The notes: generated by a model from the letters alone, not told the origin. A DNA stretch of 64,000 bases from an uncultured Treponema sp. (GCA_947167345.1 CAMVHR010000001.1:1-64000), one strand, 5' to 3'. Counted from the stretch's first letter, positions 25,973 through 35,712 are shown. A program made the numbers and translations.

Positions 25973-27016
25973 AGCTCGCCAAAGCTGTAAAAGTTTTTCC
26001 TTTTGCCTTGCTGCTTCATAAATGTTGTATGGCAGAATTTCTAGCTCGTTCAAAGGTCTTGCTCCTTCAGGCAGTTGTATGTCTGTGCGGACGCTTCTTC
26101 TGTACCATTTGCGTGCAATCAGCTCCTGCACAGTTTTACTGAGTACAAAATCAATAAACACTTTTGCCGCTTCTGCATTCCTTGCATTCTTTACTAAAGC
26201 TACACCATCAGGTACGGCGACAGTTCCGTCTTTGGGGTAGACAATAGAAAGTGTATCTCCTGAATTTACGAACGACAGTGCTGCATCTTCAGACGTGAGT
26301 CCTGCAAAAAATTCTCCACATGCAACAGACTGATGTACAGATGTTGATGATGAGGCTATTCCTGCAGGAAAAGCTTGTTTTTTTATTGCACGCAAGAGTG
26401 TCCAGTTTTCTTCCTCTGATGTAAGAAGAATTGCGTTTAACATTGTGTATGCTGAACCTGATTTTTCAGGGTCAGGAATTATTATCCTGCTTGAAAAAAA
26501 AGCATCCTTAAGATCTGCCCATCGTTCAGGCTTTTTCTGTTGTGGAACTAGTGCTTCGTTGTAAACTATTACCATTGTCATTACAGAAAAACCTGTCCAT
26601 AAGTTTTCATCATCAATGTATGAACTGTCTATGTTTTTTACGGTTGTAGGAATATATGGCATAAAAAACTGCTTTGCAGCTTCCAGCGATTCAACTCCGC
26701 CACCCCAAAAAACATCGGCAGAAGGTTTGTCTGCCATTTCTTCTTTTTGCAGGCACGAAAGAAGTTCTCCTGTTCCTCCGTGAACCATCTGTACATACAT
26801 TCCTGTCCGCTGTCGGAACTCTATGACAATGAATTCTACCTTTTCAACAGGGTGCGGAGAATAAATGACTAAATCTGGTACTGCCGTTTGCTGTGGCAAG
26901 TTCTGGTAAGGCTGAACCTGTCTCTTTCTATATGCATGGCATGAAACAAAGCTTGCACAAGCAAGCACCAAAAACAAACATGTAATGTTTGGTACAGTAC
27001 CAGATTTCTTTTTCAT
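25967..27016 (-). CDS. second extracellular binding protein in the sugar ABC operon (Fe/polyamine-type fold)
   Basis: 349 residues with a lipobox (FVSC, Cys27). The mature part (VPDLVIYSPHPVEKVEFIV, DVFWGGGVESLEAAKQ) resembles family-1 iron/2-aminoethylphosphonate binding proteins (FbpA/AfuA type), not the sugar type. It overlaps the upstream permease gene by 4 bases, so it is co-translated with the transporter. A spare binding protein of another family beside a YesMN pair suggests it could be a periplasmic sensor partner for the kinase rather than a transport component; this is inference. Confidence 0.82.
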   Translation of the reverse strand: MKKKSGTVPNITCLFLVLACASFVSCHAYRKRQVQPYQNLPQQTAVPDLVIYSPHPVEKVEFIVIEFRQRTGMYVQMVHGGTGELLSCLQKEEMADKPSADVFWGGGVESLEAAKQFFMPYIPTTVKNIDSSYIDDENLWTGFSVMTMVIVYNEALVPQQKKPERWADLKDAFFSSRIIIPDPEKSGSAYTMLNAILLTSEEENWTLLRAIKKQAFPAGIASSSTSVHQSVACGEFFAGLTSEDAALSFVNSGDTLSIVYPKDGTVAVPDGVALVKNARNAEAAKVFIDFVLSKTVQELIARKWYRRSVRTDIQLPEGARPLNELEILPYNIYEAARQKEKLLQLWRAL

Positions 27017-27861
27017 TCTTTTCCTGCTGAGTAAACGGAAGAACCGCCTACGAAGTATTTTGAAAGGCTGAAGAACAGTATGAAGATTGGAATGCTTGCA
27101 ATAACTGCAACAGCCATCATAATTCCTTCATCGGCATATTTTTCCGCGGCGAACTTAACAATATATGCAGGAATTGTCTTCATTTTTTCGCTTTGAGCTA
27201 CAAGAAGCGGCCACAGAAGGTTGTCCCACTGCTGGCGGAATGTAAGGACTGCAAGTGTTGCAATTGCTGGTGTGCAGTTTGGAAGTACTGTCTTAAGAAA
27301 AATCTGTGGTTCCGAAGCTCCGTCAATACGCGCGGCATCAAGCATGTCCTCTGGAAAAGTTATGATGTATTGCCTCATCTGGAAAACTGCAAATGCATTT
27401 ACCATAAACGGAACTATGAGTCCTGCGTATGTGTTCTGCATGTGAAGGTTCATTACAACCATATACAGAGGAACCATGATTGTTTCAAAAGGAATCATCA
27501 TTGTAGCCATGATTGCAAGGAATACAATGTTGCGTCCCTTGAACTTGTATTTTGCAAGTCCGAATCCTACAAGCGATGCCAGAATTATTGTTGTGCAGGT
27601 GACTGCAACTGCAACCAGAAGGCTGTTGAAAATATTACGCAGATAGATGAATGAACGATCATTTCCTGCAATGGCATTAAAATAATTCTGGAAATGAAAT
27701 GGTTTTGGAATCCATCTGTACGGCATCTTCATAATGTCGATAGCTCTCATAAAGCTTGCTGTAAGCATGAACAGAAGCGGAATGACGGTGATTGCGCAGA
27801 AGAGGATAAGAAAAACCCATATTACAATGTCTGCATTTTTTGCTCTTACATCTTTTTTCAT
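27013..27861 (-). CDS. CUT1 sugar ABC transporter permease (MalG/UgpE type)
   Basis: 282 residues, six membrane helices, with the EAA-like loop DMLDAARIDGASEPQIFLK contacting the ATPase. AAAGGAG precedes the ATG. It forms the membrane channel with the permease encoded 11 bases upstream. No ATPase gene is in the operon, so a shared MsmK/UgpC-type subunit encoded elsewhere must energise it. Confidence 0.92.
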   Translation of the reverse strand: MKKDVRAKNADIVIWVFLILFCAITVIPLLFMLTASFMRAIDIMKMPYRWIPKPFHFQNYFNAIAGNDRSFIYLRNIFNSLLVAVAVTCTTIILASLVGFGLAKYKFKGRNIVFLAIMATMMIPFETIMVPLYMVVMNLHMQNTYAGLIVPFMVNAFAVFQMRQYIITFPEDMLDAARIDGASEPQIFLKTVLPNCTPAIATLAVLTFRQQWDNLLWPLLVAQSEKMKTIPAYIVKFAAEKYADEGIMMAVAVIASIPIFILFFSLSKYFVGGSSVYSAGKE

Positions 27862-27872
27862 GGTAATCTCCT

Positions 27873-28781
27873 TTAATATGAAACATCATCGCTTTTTGAA
27901 AAGCGGAACTGAATGCATGTAAGTGCGAGCATGATGAGGAAAAGAATTATACTCATGACACTTGCTCTGCTTATTGCAAGGTCTCTCATTGCCGTATTGT
28001 AAATGTTCAGCGTGATGACGTTTATAGGTGCGAGAGGCGCACCACTTTGAGTGAACATATATTGAGTACTGAATGTCTTGATGCACTGTATCATGGCCAT
28101 GATTGATACCATTACAATTGTAGGTTTGAGCAAAGGAATTGTAATTGTCCAAAACTGTTGAAAACGACTTGCACCGTCAATTGTTGCAGCTTCATATACA
28201 GTTGTAGGAATTTTGCCTATGCCTGTAATGTACAGTATTGTGAAATATCCCACATATTTCCAGAAATATACCAGTATGGTAGAAAAACGTACCATTTTAG
28301 AATCTGCAAGCCACTTGTAGTCAATTCCTGTTGTTCCATGAATCATATTCATAAATTGATTCATGATGCCGCGCGGATCAAGGAGTATCATCCAGATAAG
28401 TGCAATTACTACAGATGAAAGGACTGCTGGTGAATATAAAATCATCTGCATTGTTCTTTTTGCACGGCTGCGTGTAGATATGAGAACTGCAAGCAGAAGG
28501 CACACGATTACAAGCGGTACGAAGCACCCGACTGTGAATATTGCCGTTGCCTTCATTGAATTCCAAAAGTCTGGGCTTGACAATATCTTTATGTAGTTTG
28601 CAAGTCCAACGAATGCTGGCTTTTTGAGAGAAAGCAGTTTTTTATTGTAAAGGCTTGTAATGATGGCATTTATAATAGGGTAAAATGAAAACAGGGCAAA
28701 AAAGATGAGTCCCGGCATTGTAAAGTACCATCCCCATCTTGCTTTTTTTTGTTCAAAAGATGTTTTTTTATGCTTTGTCAT
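27873..28781 (-). CDS. CUT1 sugar ABC transporter permease (MalF/UgpA type)
   Basis: 302 residues with about six helices; RWGWYFTMPGLIFFALFSFYP at the N-terminus is typical, and the EAA loop reads VYEAATIDGASRFQQF. It partners the following MalG-type permease. It is separated from the binding-protein gene by a 93-base gap containing a perfect 16-bp hairpin, which should lower its expression relative to the binding protein. Confidence 0.92.
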   Translation of the reverse strand: MTKHKKTSFEQKKARWGWYFTMPGLIFFALFSFYPIINAIITSLYNKKLLSLKKPAFVGLANYIKILSSPDFWNSMKATAIFTVGCFVPLVIVCLLLAVLISTRSRAKRTMQMILYSPAVLSSVVIALIWMILLDPRGIMNQFMNMIHGTTGIDYKWLADSKMVRFSTILVYFWKYVGYFTILYITGIGKIPTTVYEAATIDGASRFQQFWTITIPLLKPTIVMVSIMAMIQCIKTFSTQYMFTQSGAPLAPINVITLNIYNTAMRDLAISRASVMSIILFLIMLALTCIQFRFSKSDDVSY

Positions 28782-28806
28782 ATATTCCTCCTGATTTTTA
28801 TTGTAA

Positions 28807-28849
28807 AAGGCTGTGCAAAGGATGGTGGTGTACTCCTTTGCACAGCCTT
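28807..28849 (-). terminator. 16-bp intercistronic hairpin between binding protein and permeases
   Basis: Bases 28807-28822 pair perfectly with 28834-28849. On the minus transcript it is followed only by a short U run, as expected for a leaky terminator or mRNA-stabilising stem that lets the binding protein be made in excess of the permeases. Confidence 0.7.
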
Positions 28850-28874
28850 ACTGCCTTGCGGCAGCTTTGGATTA

Positions 28875-30203
28875 TTACTCTTCGTCTAAAACAGCCTGAA
28901 CATTCTTTCTGAGATCAGCAAGGGCTGCTTCAGGGGAGGTGCCTGAGAGCATAACTGATTCTACAGCGTTTTTAAGCAGGGAATCTATTTTAGGAGAGTT
29001 TTCTGCATAATATACGACACTTCCACTTTCAAGGTCTTTTTTGAATACGTCTGAATATGGCATTTCCTTGAATGTGTCGGACTCAAACAGAGCTTTCGTA
29101 GGCTGAACGATTGCAACCTTTTTAAGATATTCTTCGCTGTGGCTGAGCATGAAGCCAAGTAGCTTCCATGCAGCTGTGCGCTGTGCTGCAGATTTTTGTG
29201 CATTGACCATGTAATAGTGTCCGTAGTAGTGGCATGGCACAGTCTGTTTTGCATTCTTCCACTGTGGATATGGAATGACCATCCAGTCGTCGCTTTTAAA
29301 GAATGAAGGATTTGATGAAGCCATTCTCTGTTCCTGATACAATCCGCTCAGAGACATGGCAATTTCATTCTGGTTGTTGTCAAAAATCTTTCTTGCTGCT
29401 GTGTATGTTGGAGAGCCAAGATTATCTCCAGAAGGTCCGAAATCCTTCATATAGCGCAATGCGGTAAGCCATGCATCATCATTTACGATTGCCTTTTTAC
29501 CGTCATCACTTACTAGCTTTCCTCCAAGCTGTTCTACCATTGGCACCCAGCTTATAAGGTAATATGGGTAGCGGAAGTCAAATCCTCGTCTTGTAATGAT
29601 TTCTCCGTCATGAATGGAAATTTTTTTTGAAACTTCAACAATGTCTTCCCAAGTCTTTGGAGCATCCTTTTCAGGATCAAGTCCTGCATCCTTAAAAATA
29701 TTTTTGTTAAGGTATACGCACCAGTTTGTAAGTTCCAGCGGAAGTCCGTAAATCTTTCCGTCCAGAGTTACAGGATCAAGCATTTTGTCCATGTAAGAGG
29801 CTACCAGTTCCTTCTGATTTTTGTAGCCTGCTGCAACTACATCCACAGGTGCAACACGTCCGTTTATTACAAAAGGATATTCATCATTTATTTCAATGTT
29901 AAAAATGTCTGGTCCCTGGTTTGCTGCGAATCCCGCAACAAGAATGTCCTTGATTTTTCCAGATGGATATGTGACATAATTTACTGTAACATTCGGATTT
30001 GCGTCTTGAAACTCTTTTATAAGTCTCTGCTCTAATTCCGTGCGGTTCTGGTCTTCGTGTGTCCAGATTGTAAGTTCTACAGGTTGAGATGGATCAAAAG
30101 CTGCTTCTGCTTTATCTTTTCCACAAGATATAAAACTTGTTGCTATAGAAGCTGCAACCAATGCACATCCTGCAGACAGTATTGTTCGTAATGTTTTTTT
30201 CAT
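28875..30203 (-). CDS. extracellular sugar-binding lipoprotein of the CUT1 ABC transporter
   Basis: 442 residues. The signal peptide ends in a lipobox (SFISC, Cys27). The mature N-terminus VELTIWTHEDQNRTELEQRL and the GPDIFNIE strand are typical of UgpB/MalE-type family-1 binding proteins. It delivers an oligosaccharide or glycerophosphodiester-like substrate to the two permeases; the substrate is not determined. AGGAGG precedes the ATG. It heads the minus-strand operon that converges on the YesMN genes. Confidence 0.92.
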   Translation of the reverse strand: MKKTLRTILSAGCALVAASIATSFISCGKDKAEAAFDPSQPVELTIWTHEDQNRTELEQRLIKEFQDANPNVTVNYVTYPSGKIKDILVAGFAANQGPDIFNIEINDEYPFVINGRVAPVDVVAAGYKNQKELVASYMDKMLDPVTLDGKIYGLPLELTNWCVYLNKNIFKDAGLDPEKDAPKTWEDIVEVSKKISIHDGEIITRRGFDFRYPYYLISWVPMVEQLGGKLVSDDGKKAIVNDDAWLTALRYMKDFGPSGDNLGSPTYTAARKIFDNNQNEIAMSLSGLYQEQRMASSNPSFFKSDDWMVIPYPQWKNAKQTVPCHYYGHYYMVNAQKSAAQRTAAWKLLGFMLSHSEEYLKKVAIVQPTKALFESDTFKEMPYSDVFKKDLESGSVVYYAENSPKIDSLLKNAVESVMLSGTSPEAALADLRKNVQAVLDEE

Positions 30204-30389
30204 AAAATTCCTCCTGAAATTTTCTTTCTGATAATAGAATCTGACTGTTTTGAGGTTTTCGCAATGAGGGAAATCTGAACTAATGTTGAAAATTCTATCT
30301 AAATTTCAGTTCCTGTTTTTACAATCAAAAAAACACTTCTGCCTTTATTATGATAGGCGTAAGGTAAATTAATCGTAAGGAGTGACAGC

Positions 30390-30713
30390 GTGGAATCAGA
30401 AAGAATTATAGAACATCCCATTTTGGGTGCTCCTGAAAAAGGAGCGTTGGTTACGTTTACTTTTGATGGTAAGGAATTGCAGGGTTATGAAGGAGAACCT
30501 GTAGCAGCTGCTTTAAAGGCTGCTGGAATTTTAAAACATCGTGAAACTTCACGTCTTCACAAGCCGAGGGGAATTTTCTGTGCAATAGGCAGATGTACTG
30601 ATTGTGTAATGGTTGTTGATTCAGTACCTAATACGCGAACATGCATAACCCCATTGAAAGCTGGCATGAAAGTTCAGACACAGTACGGTTGCAGTGCTGA
30701 AAAAACATGGTAG
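30390..30713 (+). CDS. (2Fe-2S) small subunit of a flavin dehydrogenase (HcnA/SoxA-like)
   Basis: 107 residues, GTG start with AAGGAG upstream. The CAIGRCTDC motif, with a later Cys in NTRTCIT, binds a plant-type 2Fe-2S cluster (Fer2_4). Such subunits form complexes with the two FAD proteins encoded next (HcnABC, D-hydroxyproline or L-proline dehydrogenase, opine oxidase types). It is the first gene of the four-gene set and carries electrons between flavins. The substrate is unknown; the island context points to an amino acid or amine. Confidence 0.85.
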   Translation: MESERIIEHPILGAPEKGALVTFTFDGKELQGYEGEPVAAALKAAGILKHRETSRLHKPRGIFCAIGRCTDCVMVVDSVPNTRTCITPLKAGMKVQTQYGCSAEKTW

Positions 30714-30722
30714 GAGCGGAAT

Positions 30723-32300
30723 ATGGAAAGATACAATCTGATAGTAGTAGGTGCTGGACCTGCAGGACTTAGTGCTGCAATAGAATCTGCAAGGCGAGGA
30801 ATGTCTGTCATTGTCTTTGATGAGAACCACAAACCTGGAGGACAGCTTTTTAAGCAGATTCATAAATTCTTTGGTTCTAAAGAGCACAAGGCAAAGATAA
30901 GAGGCTTTAATATTGGAACAGAACTGTTAAAGGAAGCTTCTGATGCTGGTGTTATTGTAAAGCTTGATGCCACAGTTACTGGCATTTTTGAAAATAAAGA
31001 AGTTACTGTAAATCATGATGGCTTGATTCATCATTACAAGGCAGATTCTGTAATCATTGCTACAGGTGCTGCAGAAAATATGGTGCCGTTTGAAGGCTGG
31101 ACATTGCCAGGTGTAATTGGAGCTGGTGCCGCACAGACTTTAATGAATCTTCATGGTGTGCGACCCGGCAAAAAGATTCTTATGCTTGGTTCTGGAAACG
31201 TAGGACTTGTTGTAAGTTTTCAGCTTTTGCAGGCAGGATGTGAAGTCGTTGCTCTTGTTGATGCTGCTCCAAGAATTGGAGGTTATGGTGTTCATGCCGC
31301 AAAAGTTGCTCGTACTGGTGTACCGTTCTATATGGGATACACAATCAAGAAGGTTGAAGGTTCTGAAAAAGTTGAAGGTGTAATAATCGGCAAGGTTGAT
31401 GAGCACTTTAAGATTATTCCTGGAACAGAAATCCATTTTGATGTGGACACCGTGTGTGTAGCAGTGGGACTCTCTCCTATGAGTCAGCTTTTGAAGATGT
31501 CAGGCTGTAAGATGGAAGATAATCCACGCCGTGGTGGTCAGGTGCCTATTGTTGATGAATACGGTGAAACTTCTGTTCTATGTTTGTTTGCGGCAGGCGA
31601 TGTAAGTGGAATTGAAGAAGCTAGTTCTGCAATGATAAAAGGACGCATGGCAGGTCTTCGTGCTGCATACAGGCTTGGTTTTACAGAAGAGACTGTAATG
31701 GCAGAGACGGAATCTGTTTATGCTGCGGATTTAAACAGTTTGAGACAGGGAATGTTCGCACCCGGCAATAAGGGAAAGCTTATTGAAAAGACTGATGAAG
31801 GCATTTCTGTTTCTGAAAATCTTTTGACCAAGGGCTTTATTGCTGATGATGAAATTGCACGCTTTCCTGGATTTACAAAACAGAAGGGCTTGCACCCAGT
31901 CATTGAATGTACACAGAACATTCCTTGTAATCCGTGTCAGGATGCGTGCAAAAAGCACTGCATAAAAATAGGCTCGTGCATTACGGCTCTTCCGTGTGTA
32001 GATAAAGAGTCTAAATGCATGGGGTGCGGAATGTGTGTTGCAAACTGTTCCGGTCAGGCAATCTTTCTTGTGGAAGAGGATTTTGAACCAGGCTTTACAA
32101 GCATAACTCTTCCTTATGAATTTTTGCCTCTGCCAGAAAGGGGCGAAAAGGGAAAGGCTTTAAGCCGAAGCGGACAGGTGTTGTGTGATGCAGAAGTCTT
32201 GCAGGTAAAAAGTTCTCCTGCATTTGACAAGACACATTTACTTACAATGAAAGTTCCAAACGATTTTGCAGATACTGCAAGATTTTGGAAACGTGGATAA
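30723..32300 (+). CDS. NAD(P)/FAD-dependent oxidoreductase with 4Fe-4S domain (HcnB/OoxA-like)
   Basis: 525 residues. The N-terminal Rossmann GAGPAGLSAAIESARRG binds FAD; a second, MLGSGNVGLVVSFQLL, binds the other dinucleotide; FAAGDVSG is the FAD-pyrophosphate motif. C-terminal to these, two ferredoxin-like cysteine groups (CNPCQDACKKHC and CMGCGMCVANC, about residues 403-443) bind Fe-S clusters, more than in HcnB. This resembles the iron-sulfur-rich version found in anaerobes, which may pass electrons to ferredoxin rather than quinone or oxygen. It overlaps the mRNA of the BFD-like gene with a 11-base gap. Confidence 0.85.
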   Translation: MERYNLIVVGAGPAGLSAAIESARRGMSVIVFDENHKPGGQLFKQIHKFFGSKEHKAKIRGFNIGTELLKEASDAGVIVKLDATVTGIFENKEVTVNHDGLIHHYKADSVIIATGAAENMVPFEGWTLPGVIGAGAAQTLMNLHGVRPGKKILMLGSGNVGLVVSFQLLQAGCEVVALVDAAPRIGGYGVHAAKVARTGVPFYMGYTIKKVEGSEKVEGVIIGKVDEHFKIIPGTEIHFDVDTVCVAVGLSPMSQLLKMSGCKMEDNPRRGGQVPIVDEYGETSVLCLFAAGDVSGIEEASSAMIKGRMAGLRAAYRLGFTEETVMAETESVYAADLNSLRQGMFAPGNKGKLIEKTDEGISVSENLLTKGFIADDEIARFPGFTKQKGLHPVIECTQNIPCNPCQDACKKHCIKIGSCITALPCVDKESKCMGCGMCVANCSGQAIFLVEEDFEPGFTSITLPYEFLPLPERGEKGKALSRSGQVLCDAEVLQVKSSPAFDKTHLLTMKVPNDFADTARFWKRG

Positions 32301-32311
32301 GGGGTGAAACA

Positions 32312-32626
32312 ATGATGAATGATAGATCACGGGATATAGGACCTTTTGTTCCTGGACCGGATGATGACATGATAATATGCAGGTGTGAAGAAATTACTAA
32401 AGGCGAAATTCGCAGGGCTGTTCATGAAGGCATGTGGACTATGCAGGAAATCCGTAGATATTTAAGGTGTGGCATGGGACTTTGTCAGGGACAGACTTGT
32501 TCAAAACTTGTAAAAGGAATTGTAGCTGTGGAACAGAAAGCCAGTCCTGCGGTGATTACCCCTGCTACAAGCAGAGGTCCTATCCGTCCTACTGAAATGA
32601 GTATTCTTGCAAGGGAGGAATTGTAA
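32312..32626 (+). CDS. BFD-like (2Fe-2S) protein of the dehydrogenase complex
   Basis: 104 residues from ATG 32312 (GGGGTG upstream). It has the bacterioferritin-associated-ferredoxin pattern, CRCEE...CGMGLCQGQTC, four cysteines for a 2Fe-2S cluster. In related enzymes this domain is fused to the FAD subunit; here it is a separate gene. It likely relays electrons within the complex. Confidence 0.85.
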   Translation: MMNDRSRDIGPFVPGPDDDMIICRCEEITKGEIRRAVHEGMWTMQEIRRYLRCGMGLCQGQTCSKLVKGIVAVEQKASPAVITPATSRGPIRPTEMSILAREEL

Positions 32627-32627
32627 T

Positions 32628-33761
32628 ATGCAGACTAAAGCTGATGTAATTGTAATAGGTGCAGGCATTGTTGGTAATGCAACTGCATATTATCTTGCAA
32701 AAAAAGGTAAGCGAGTAACACTTCTTGAGGCATCTGACTATATTGGCAATGGCGGTTCTTCCAGAAATGGTGGCGGTGTAAGACAGTCAGGACGTAATCC
32801 TAAGGAACTGCCTCTGATGGTGTGGGGCGTAAAAAATATCTGGCCTTTTTTGAGTGAAGAACTGGGGGTTGATACAGAATATACTCAGGGCGGAAATTTG
32901 CGACTAGGTAAGACAGAAGAACATCTTAAGATTTTGCAGAAGCTTGCGGATGGAGCTGTAAAGTGCGGAGTCGATGTAAAGATGATTGATGCCGCAGAGG
33001 TAAAGAAAATTAATCCTTACATGAGCGATGAAGTAATAGGAGCGTCTTGGTGTCCGACTGATGGTCATGCAAATCCTCTTATTACAACATTGGGATATTA
33101 TAAAAAAGCCCGTGAACTTGGTGTAGATTTTATTACTGGAGCTCCAGTAACGCGCATAATTACAAAAGCTGGACATGTTGTTGGTGTAGAAACACCCGAA
33201 CAGGTTTTTGAAGCAGGTGATGTTGTTGTTGCAGCAGGATATGAAAGCAATGAAATTCTAAAGAATGTAGGCATAAACATTCCCATGAAAAAACATGCTC
33301 TTTCTTGTCTTGTGACGGAAGCCGAGCCTAAAATGTTCTCACAGATGCTTGGAACTGCCATGGCGGACTTTTACGGCCATCAGACTAAGCACGGCTCTTT
33401 TGTAATGGGCGGCACGGATGGTTTTGATGAAGTTCCCGCTCGTATTGATGATTCTTACCCATTGGTGGGTTCCAGCATGGTTAGTGCAACCTGCCGTGGA
33501 ATTTTGGGATATTTCCCTATTTTGAAAAATGCCAAGGTTGTGCGTGCTTGGGGCGGTTATGGAGACTTCTGTGTGGACGGCGTTGCAACAGTAAGCAAGT
33601 GCGATGAAGTTCCTGGATTATATATTGAATGTGGCTTTACAGGACATGGATTTGGCATTGGTCCTTCTGCCGCATACAATATTGCAGAGCTTATAACAGA
33701 AGGTTCTTGCCCGGCAGATATCAGCCCTCTGCACTATAATCGCTTTAAGCCTGCAAAATAG
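32628..33761 (+). CDS. FAD-dependent oxidoreductase, DAO family (catalytic subunit, HcnC/SoxB-like)
   Basis: 377 residues from ATG 32628 (GGAGG upstream, one base after the previous stop). N-terminal FAD motif VIVIGAGIVGNATAYYLAKKG and the SSRNGGGVRQSGRNP segment place it with DAO-fold amine/amino-acid dehydrogenases (sarcosine, glycine, proline, opine). C-terminal GFTGHGFGIGP fits the family. It should oxidise the substrate's C-N bond, giving an imine that RidA, encoded downstream, could hydrolyse. The exact substrate cannot be read from sequence. Confidence 0.87.
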   Translation: MQTKADVIVIGAGIVGNATAYYLAKKGKRVTLLEASDYIGNGGSSRNGGGVRQSGRNPKELPLMVWGVKNIWPFLSEELGVDTEYTQGGNLRLGKTEEHLKILQKLADGAVKCGVDVKMIDAAEVKKINPYMSDEVIGASWCPTDGHANPLITTLGYYKKARELGVDFITGAPVTRIITKAGHVVGVETPEQVFEAGDVVVAAGYESNEILKNVGINIPMKKHALSCLVTEAEPKMFSQMLGTAMADFYGHQTKHGSFVMGGTDGFDEVPARIDDSYPLVGSSMVSATCRGILGYFPILKNAKVVRAWGGYGDFCVDGVATVSKCDEVPGLYIECGFTGHGFGIGPSAAYNIAELITEGSCPADISPLHYNRFKPAK

Positions 33762-33775
33762 AATTTTACTTGATG

Positions 33776-33825
33776 TATTCCATATAAGCCCTTATACTTT
33801 TTATAAGGAGATTTTATATGGAATA
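33776..33825 (+). promoter_or_regulatory. hairpin burying the chemoreceptor ribosome-binding site and start codon
   Basis: A 12-bp perfect stem (33776-33787 with 33814-33825) contains the ATG at 33818. Nested inside, CCTTATA (33790-33796) pairs with TATAAGG (33802-33808), covering most of AAGGAG (33805-33810). Both stems are AU-rich, so opening by temperature, a protein or a small RNA is plausible. The same inverted repeat could instead be a DNA operator. Confidence 0.5.
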
Positions 33826-35704
33826 TACTTTTAAGGAACGTGCAAAATTTGATAGAAAAGCTTTTTTTTGGCTCATGGAATGTTATCTTGCTCCTTTTCT
33901 GTTTTTCGGACCTGTCGCGATTTTTTCTGGAGCCTTAAGCTCAGCTGAATTTGCAAAATTGATTACGGATGGCTTTCTTATGATTTTTACCATTCTTGCT
34001 TTTGTTTTAGTTCCAGTCATTATGTACAGATCCCTTAGAAAAAAGTTTGCATTATATGATGGATCTTCCCAGTCCATACGTTCTACAAATCTTTTCTTTA
34101 AAAATTGGTATAACTTGAATATTGCTTTTGTAGTTAGCTTTTTCGCATTGTTTTCTGCATTGATAATAGTACGTGCAAATGCCATCGGACTGAGTTTTGG
34201 ACAGTTTGAAAATAACTGGAATTCTTTTATTTCCTGGATAACCCTTTTATGGGGGCTTGCATTTGGCTTTTCAATGATAGGCTTTGTCATCATGTTGCAG
34301 ATTATAGACAAATCTTTGTTTTGGCTTCCGCATTACAAGGAAGTTCAGCTTATGTCCGTGAGCCAGAGGACAAATGTTGTCATTCTGCTTGCCATGATTT
34401 CCATTGTGCTGGGAATTGAGCATGTTGTTTCTGTTCCTGCAAATCTTCAGAACGGTGTCAAGTATTTGATGTGGTCAAAGCTATTGCCTGTAGGAATTGT
34501 TTTTACCATAGCAAATTTCACAAGTACATTCTATACAGTGCTTTCAATACGAATCGGAATCATAGATGTAAAGAATCATACTGAAGAACTGTCGAAAAAG
34601 AATTATAGAGTTAGCCCTTTGCGTGTTGAATGTCGATGCGAAATAGGTGAACTTGTAAACAATATAAATTCGTTCAGGGACGAAACAAAGGCGATTCTTT
34701 CAGAAATGTCATCTTCTGCAAAAAATTCAGAGAATACAGCAACAGACTTGAAAGTTGAACTTGGTTCGGCAAGCCGTGCAGTTGATGAAATTTCAAAAAA
34801 TATTGAAATTGTTCAGACAGAAATGAACAACCAGTCTTCAGGAGTTGAAGAGTCGAATGTGTCTGTAAATCAAATTGTATCGCGTCTGAAAGAGCTTAAT
34901 GAGAGAATAGAATCCCAGTCGTCTACTGTGAGTGAATCTTCTGCCGCTGTAGATGAAATGGTTGCAAATGTACATTCTGTAACTCAGATTCTTGAAAAGA
35001 ACATGAAAACCATAGATCATCTTGGAAATGCTTCTGAAGAGGGACGTAAGAAGATTAATAATGCCGTAACTGTTGCCGCTCAGGTTCAGCAGCAGTCTTC
35101 CCTTTTGCTTGATGCAAGTAAAATTATTCAGACAATAGCAAGTCAGACGAACCTTCTGGCAATGAATGCTGCAATAGAGTCTGCCCATGCAGGTGAAGCT
35201 GGACAAGGTTTTGCTGTTGTCGCTGATGAAATACGAAAACTTGCAGAACAGTCAAGTTCGCAGGGAAAAAACATGGATCAGAATTTGAAAAACCTGTCGG
35301 AAGCAATAAATCATATTTCTGAAAGCATAGAAGAAGTACAGAAGCAGTTTGATGTCATTTATGATTTTGCAAATACTGTTCGTTCTCAGGAACTTGTCGT
35401 TAAACATGCTATGGATGAGCAGAATGAGGGTAATCAGCAGGTACTTGAAGCAATGAAGAGCATTAGTGATTCAACTGTTATAGTCCGCGGAAATTCCAGC
35501 GAAATTATGGCAGGAACCGATCAAATGGTAAAGGAAATGAATGTTCTTTCGGAGGCAACTCAGCGTATTAGTGATAGTATGCACATGATGACATCAAGTG
35601 TAGAAAACATTGCATCTGCCGTAAAACAGGTGACCGATAACTCGGATCGAAATCTTCAGGATACTCATGAACTGACGGAAAAGATAAATACATTCTCTCT
35701 GTAA
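33818..35704 (+). CDS. methyl-accepting chemotaxis protein with multi-pass membrane sensor
   Basis: 628 residues. Six hydrophobic helices fill about 15-260 rather than the usual two helices with a periplasmic domain. A HAMP-like stretch then leads to the long coiled-coil signalling domain whose conserved tip, [20 protein letters not shown], lies at about 440-460. It controls flagellar taxis through CheA/CheW. Its position 57 bases after the dehydrogenase genes suggests taxis toward, or metabolic sensing of, the same nitrogen compound. Translation may be limited by the stem covering its start (33776-33825). Confidence 0.92.
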   Translation: MEYTFKERAKFDRKAFFWLMECYLAPFLFFGPVAIFSGALSSAEFAKLITDGFLMIFTILAFVLVPVIMYRSLRKKFALYDGSSQSIRSTNLFFKNWYNLNIAFVVSFFALFSALIIVRANAIGLSFGQFENNWNSFISWITLLWGLAFGFSMIGFVIMLQIIDKSLFWLPHYKEVQLMSVSQRTNVVILLAMISIVLGIEHVVSVPANLQNGVKYLMWSKLLPVGIVFTIANFTSTFYTVLSIRIGIIDVKNHTEELSKKNYRVSPLRVECRCEIGELVNNINSFRDETKAILSEMSSSAKNSENTATDLKVELGSASRAVDEISKNIEIVQTEMNNQSSGVEESNVSVNQIVSRLKELNERIESQSSTVSESSAAVDEMVANVHSVTQILEKNMKTIDHLGNASEEGRKKINNAVTVAAQVQQQSSLLLDASKIIQTIASQTNLLAMNAAIESAHAGEAGQGFAVVADEIRKLAEQSSSQGKNMDQNLKNLSEAINHISESIEEVQKQFDVIYDFANTVRSQELVVKHAMDEQNEGNQQVLEAMKSISDSTVIVRGNSSEIMAGTDQMVKEMNVLSEATQRISDSMHMMTSSVENIASAVKQVTDNSDRNLQDTHELTEKINTFSL

Positions 35705-35712
35705 AGGCACTC

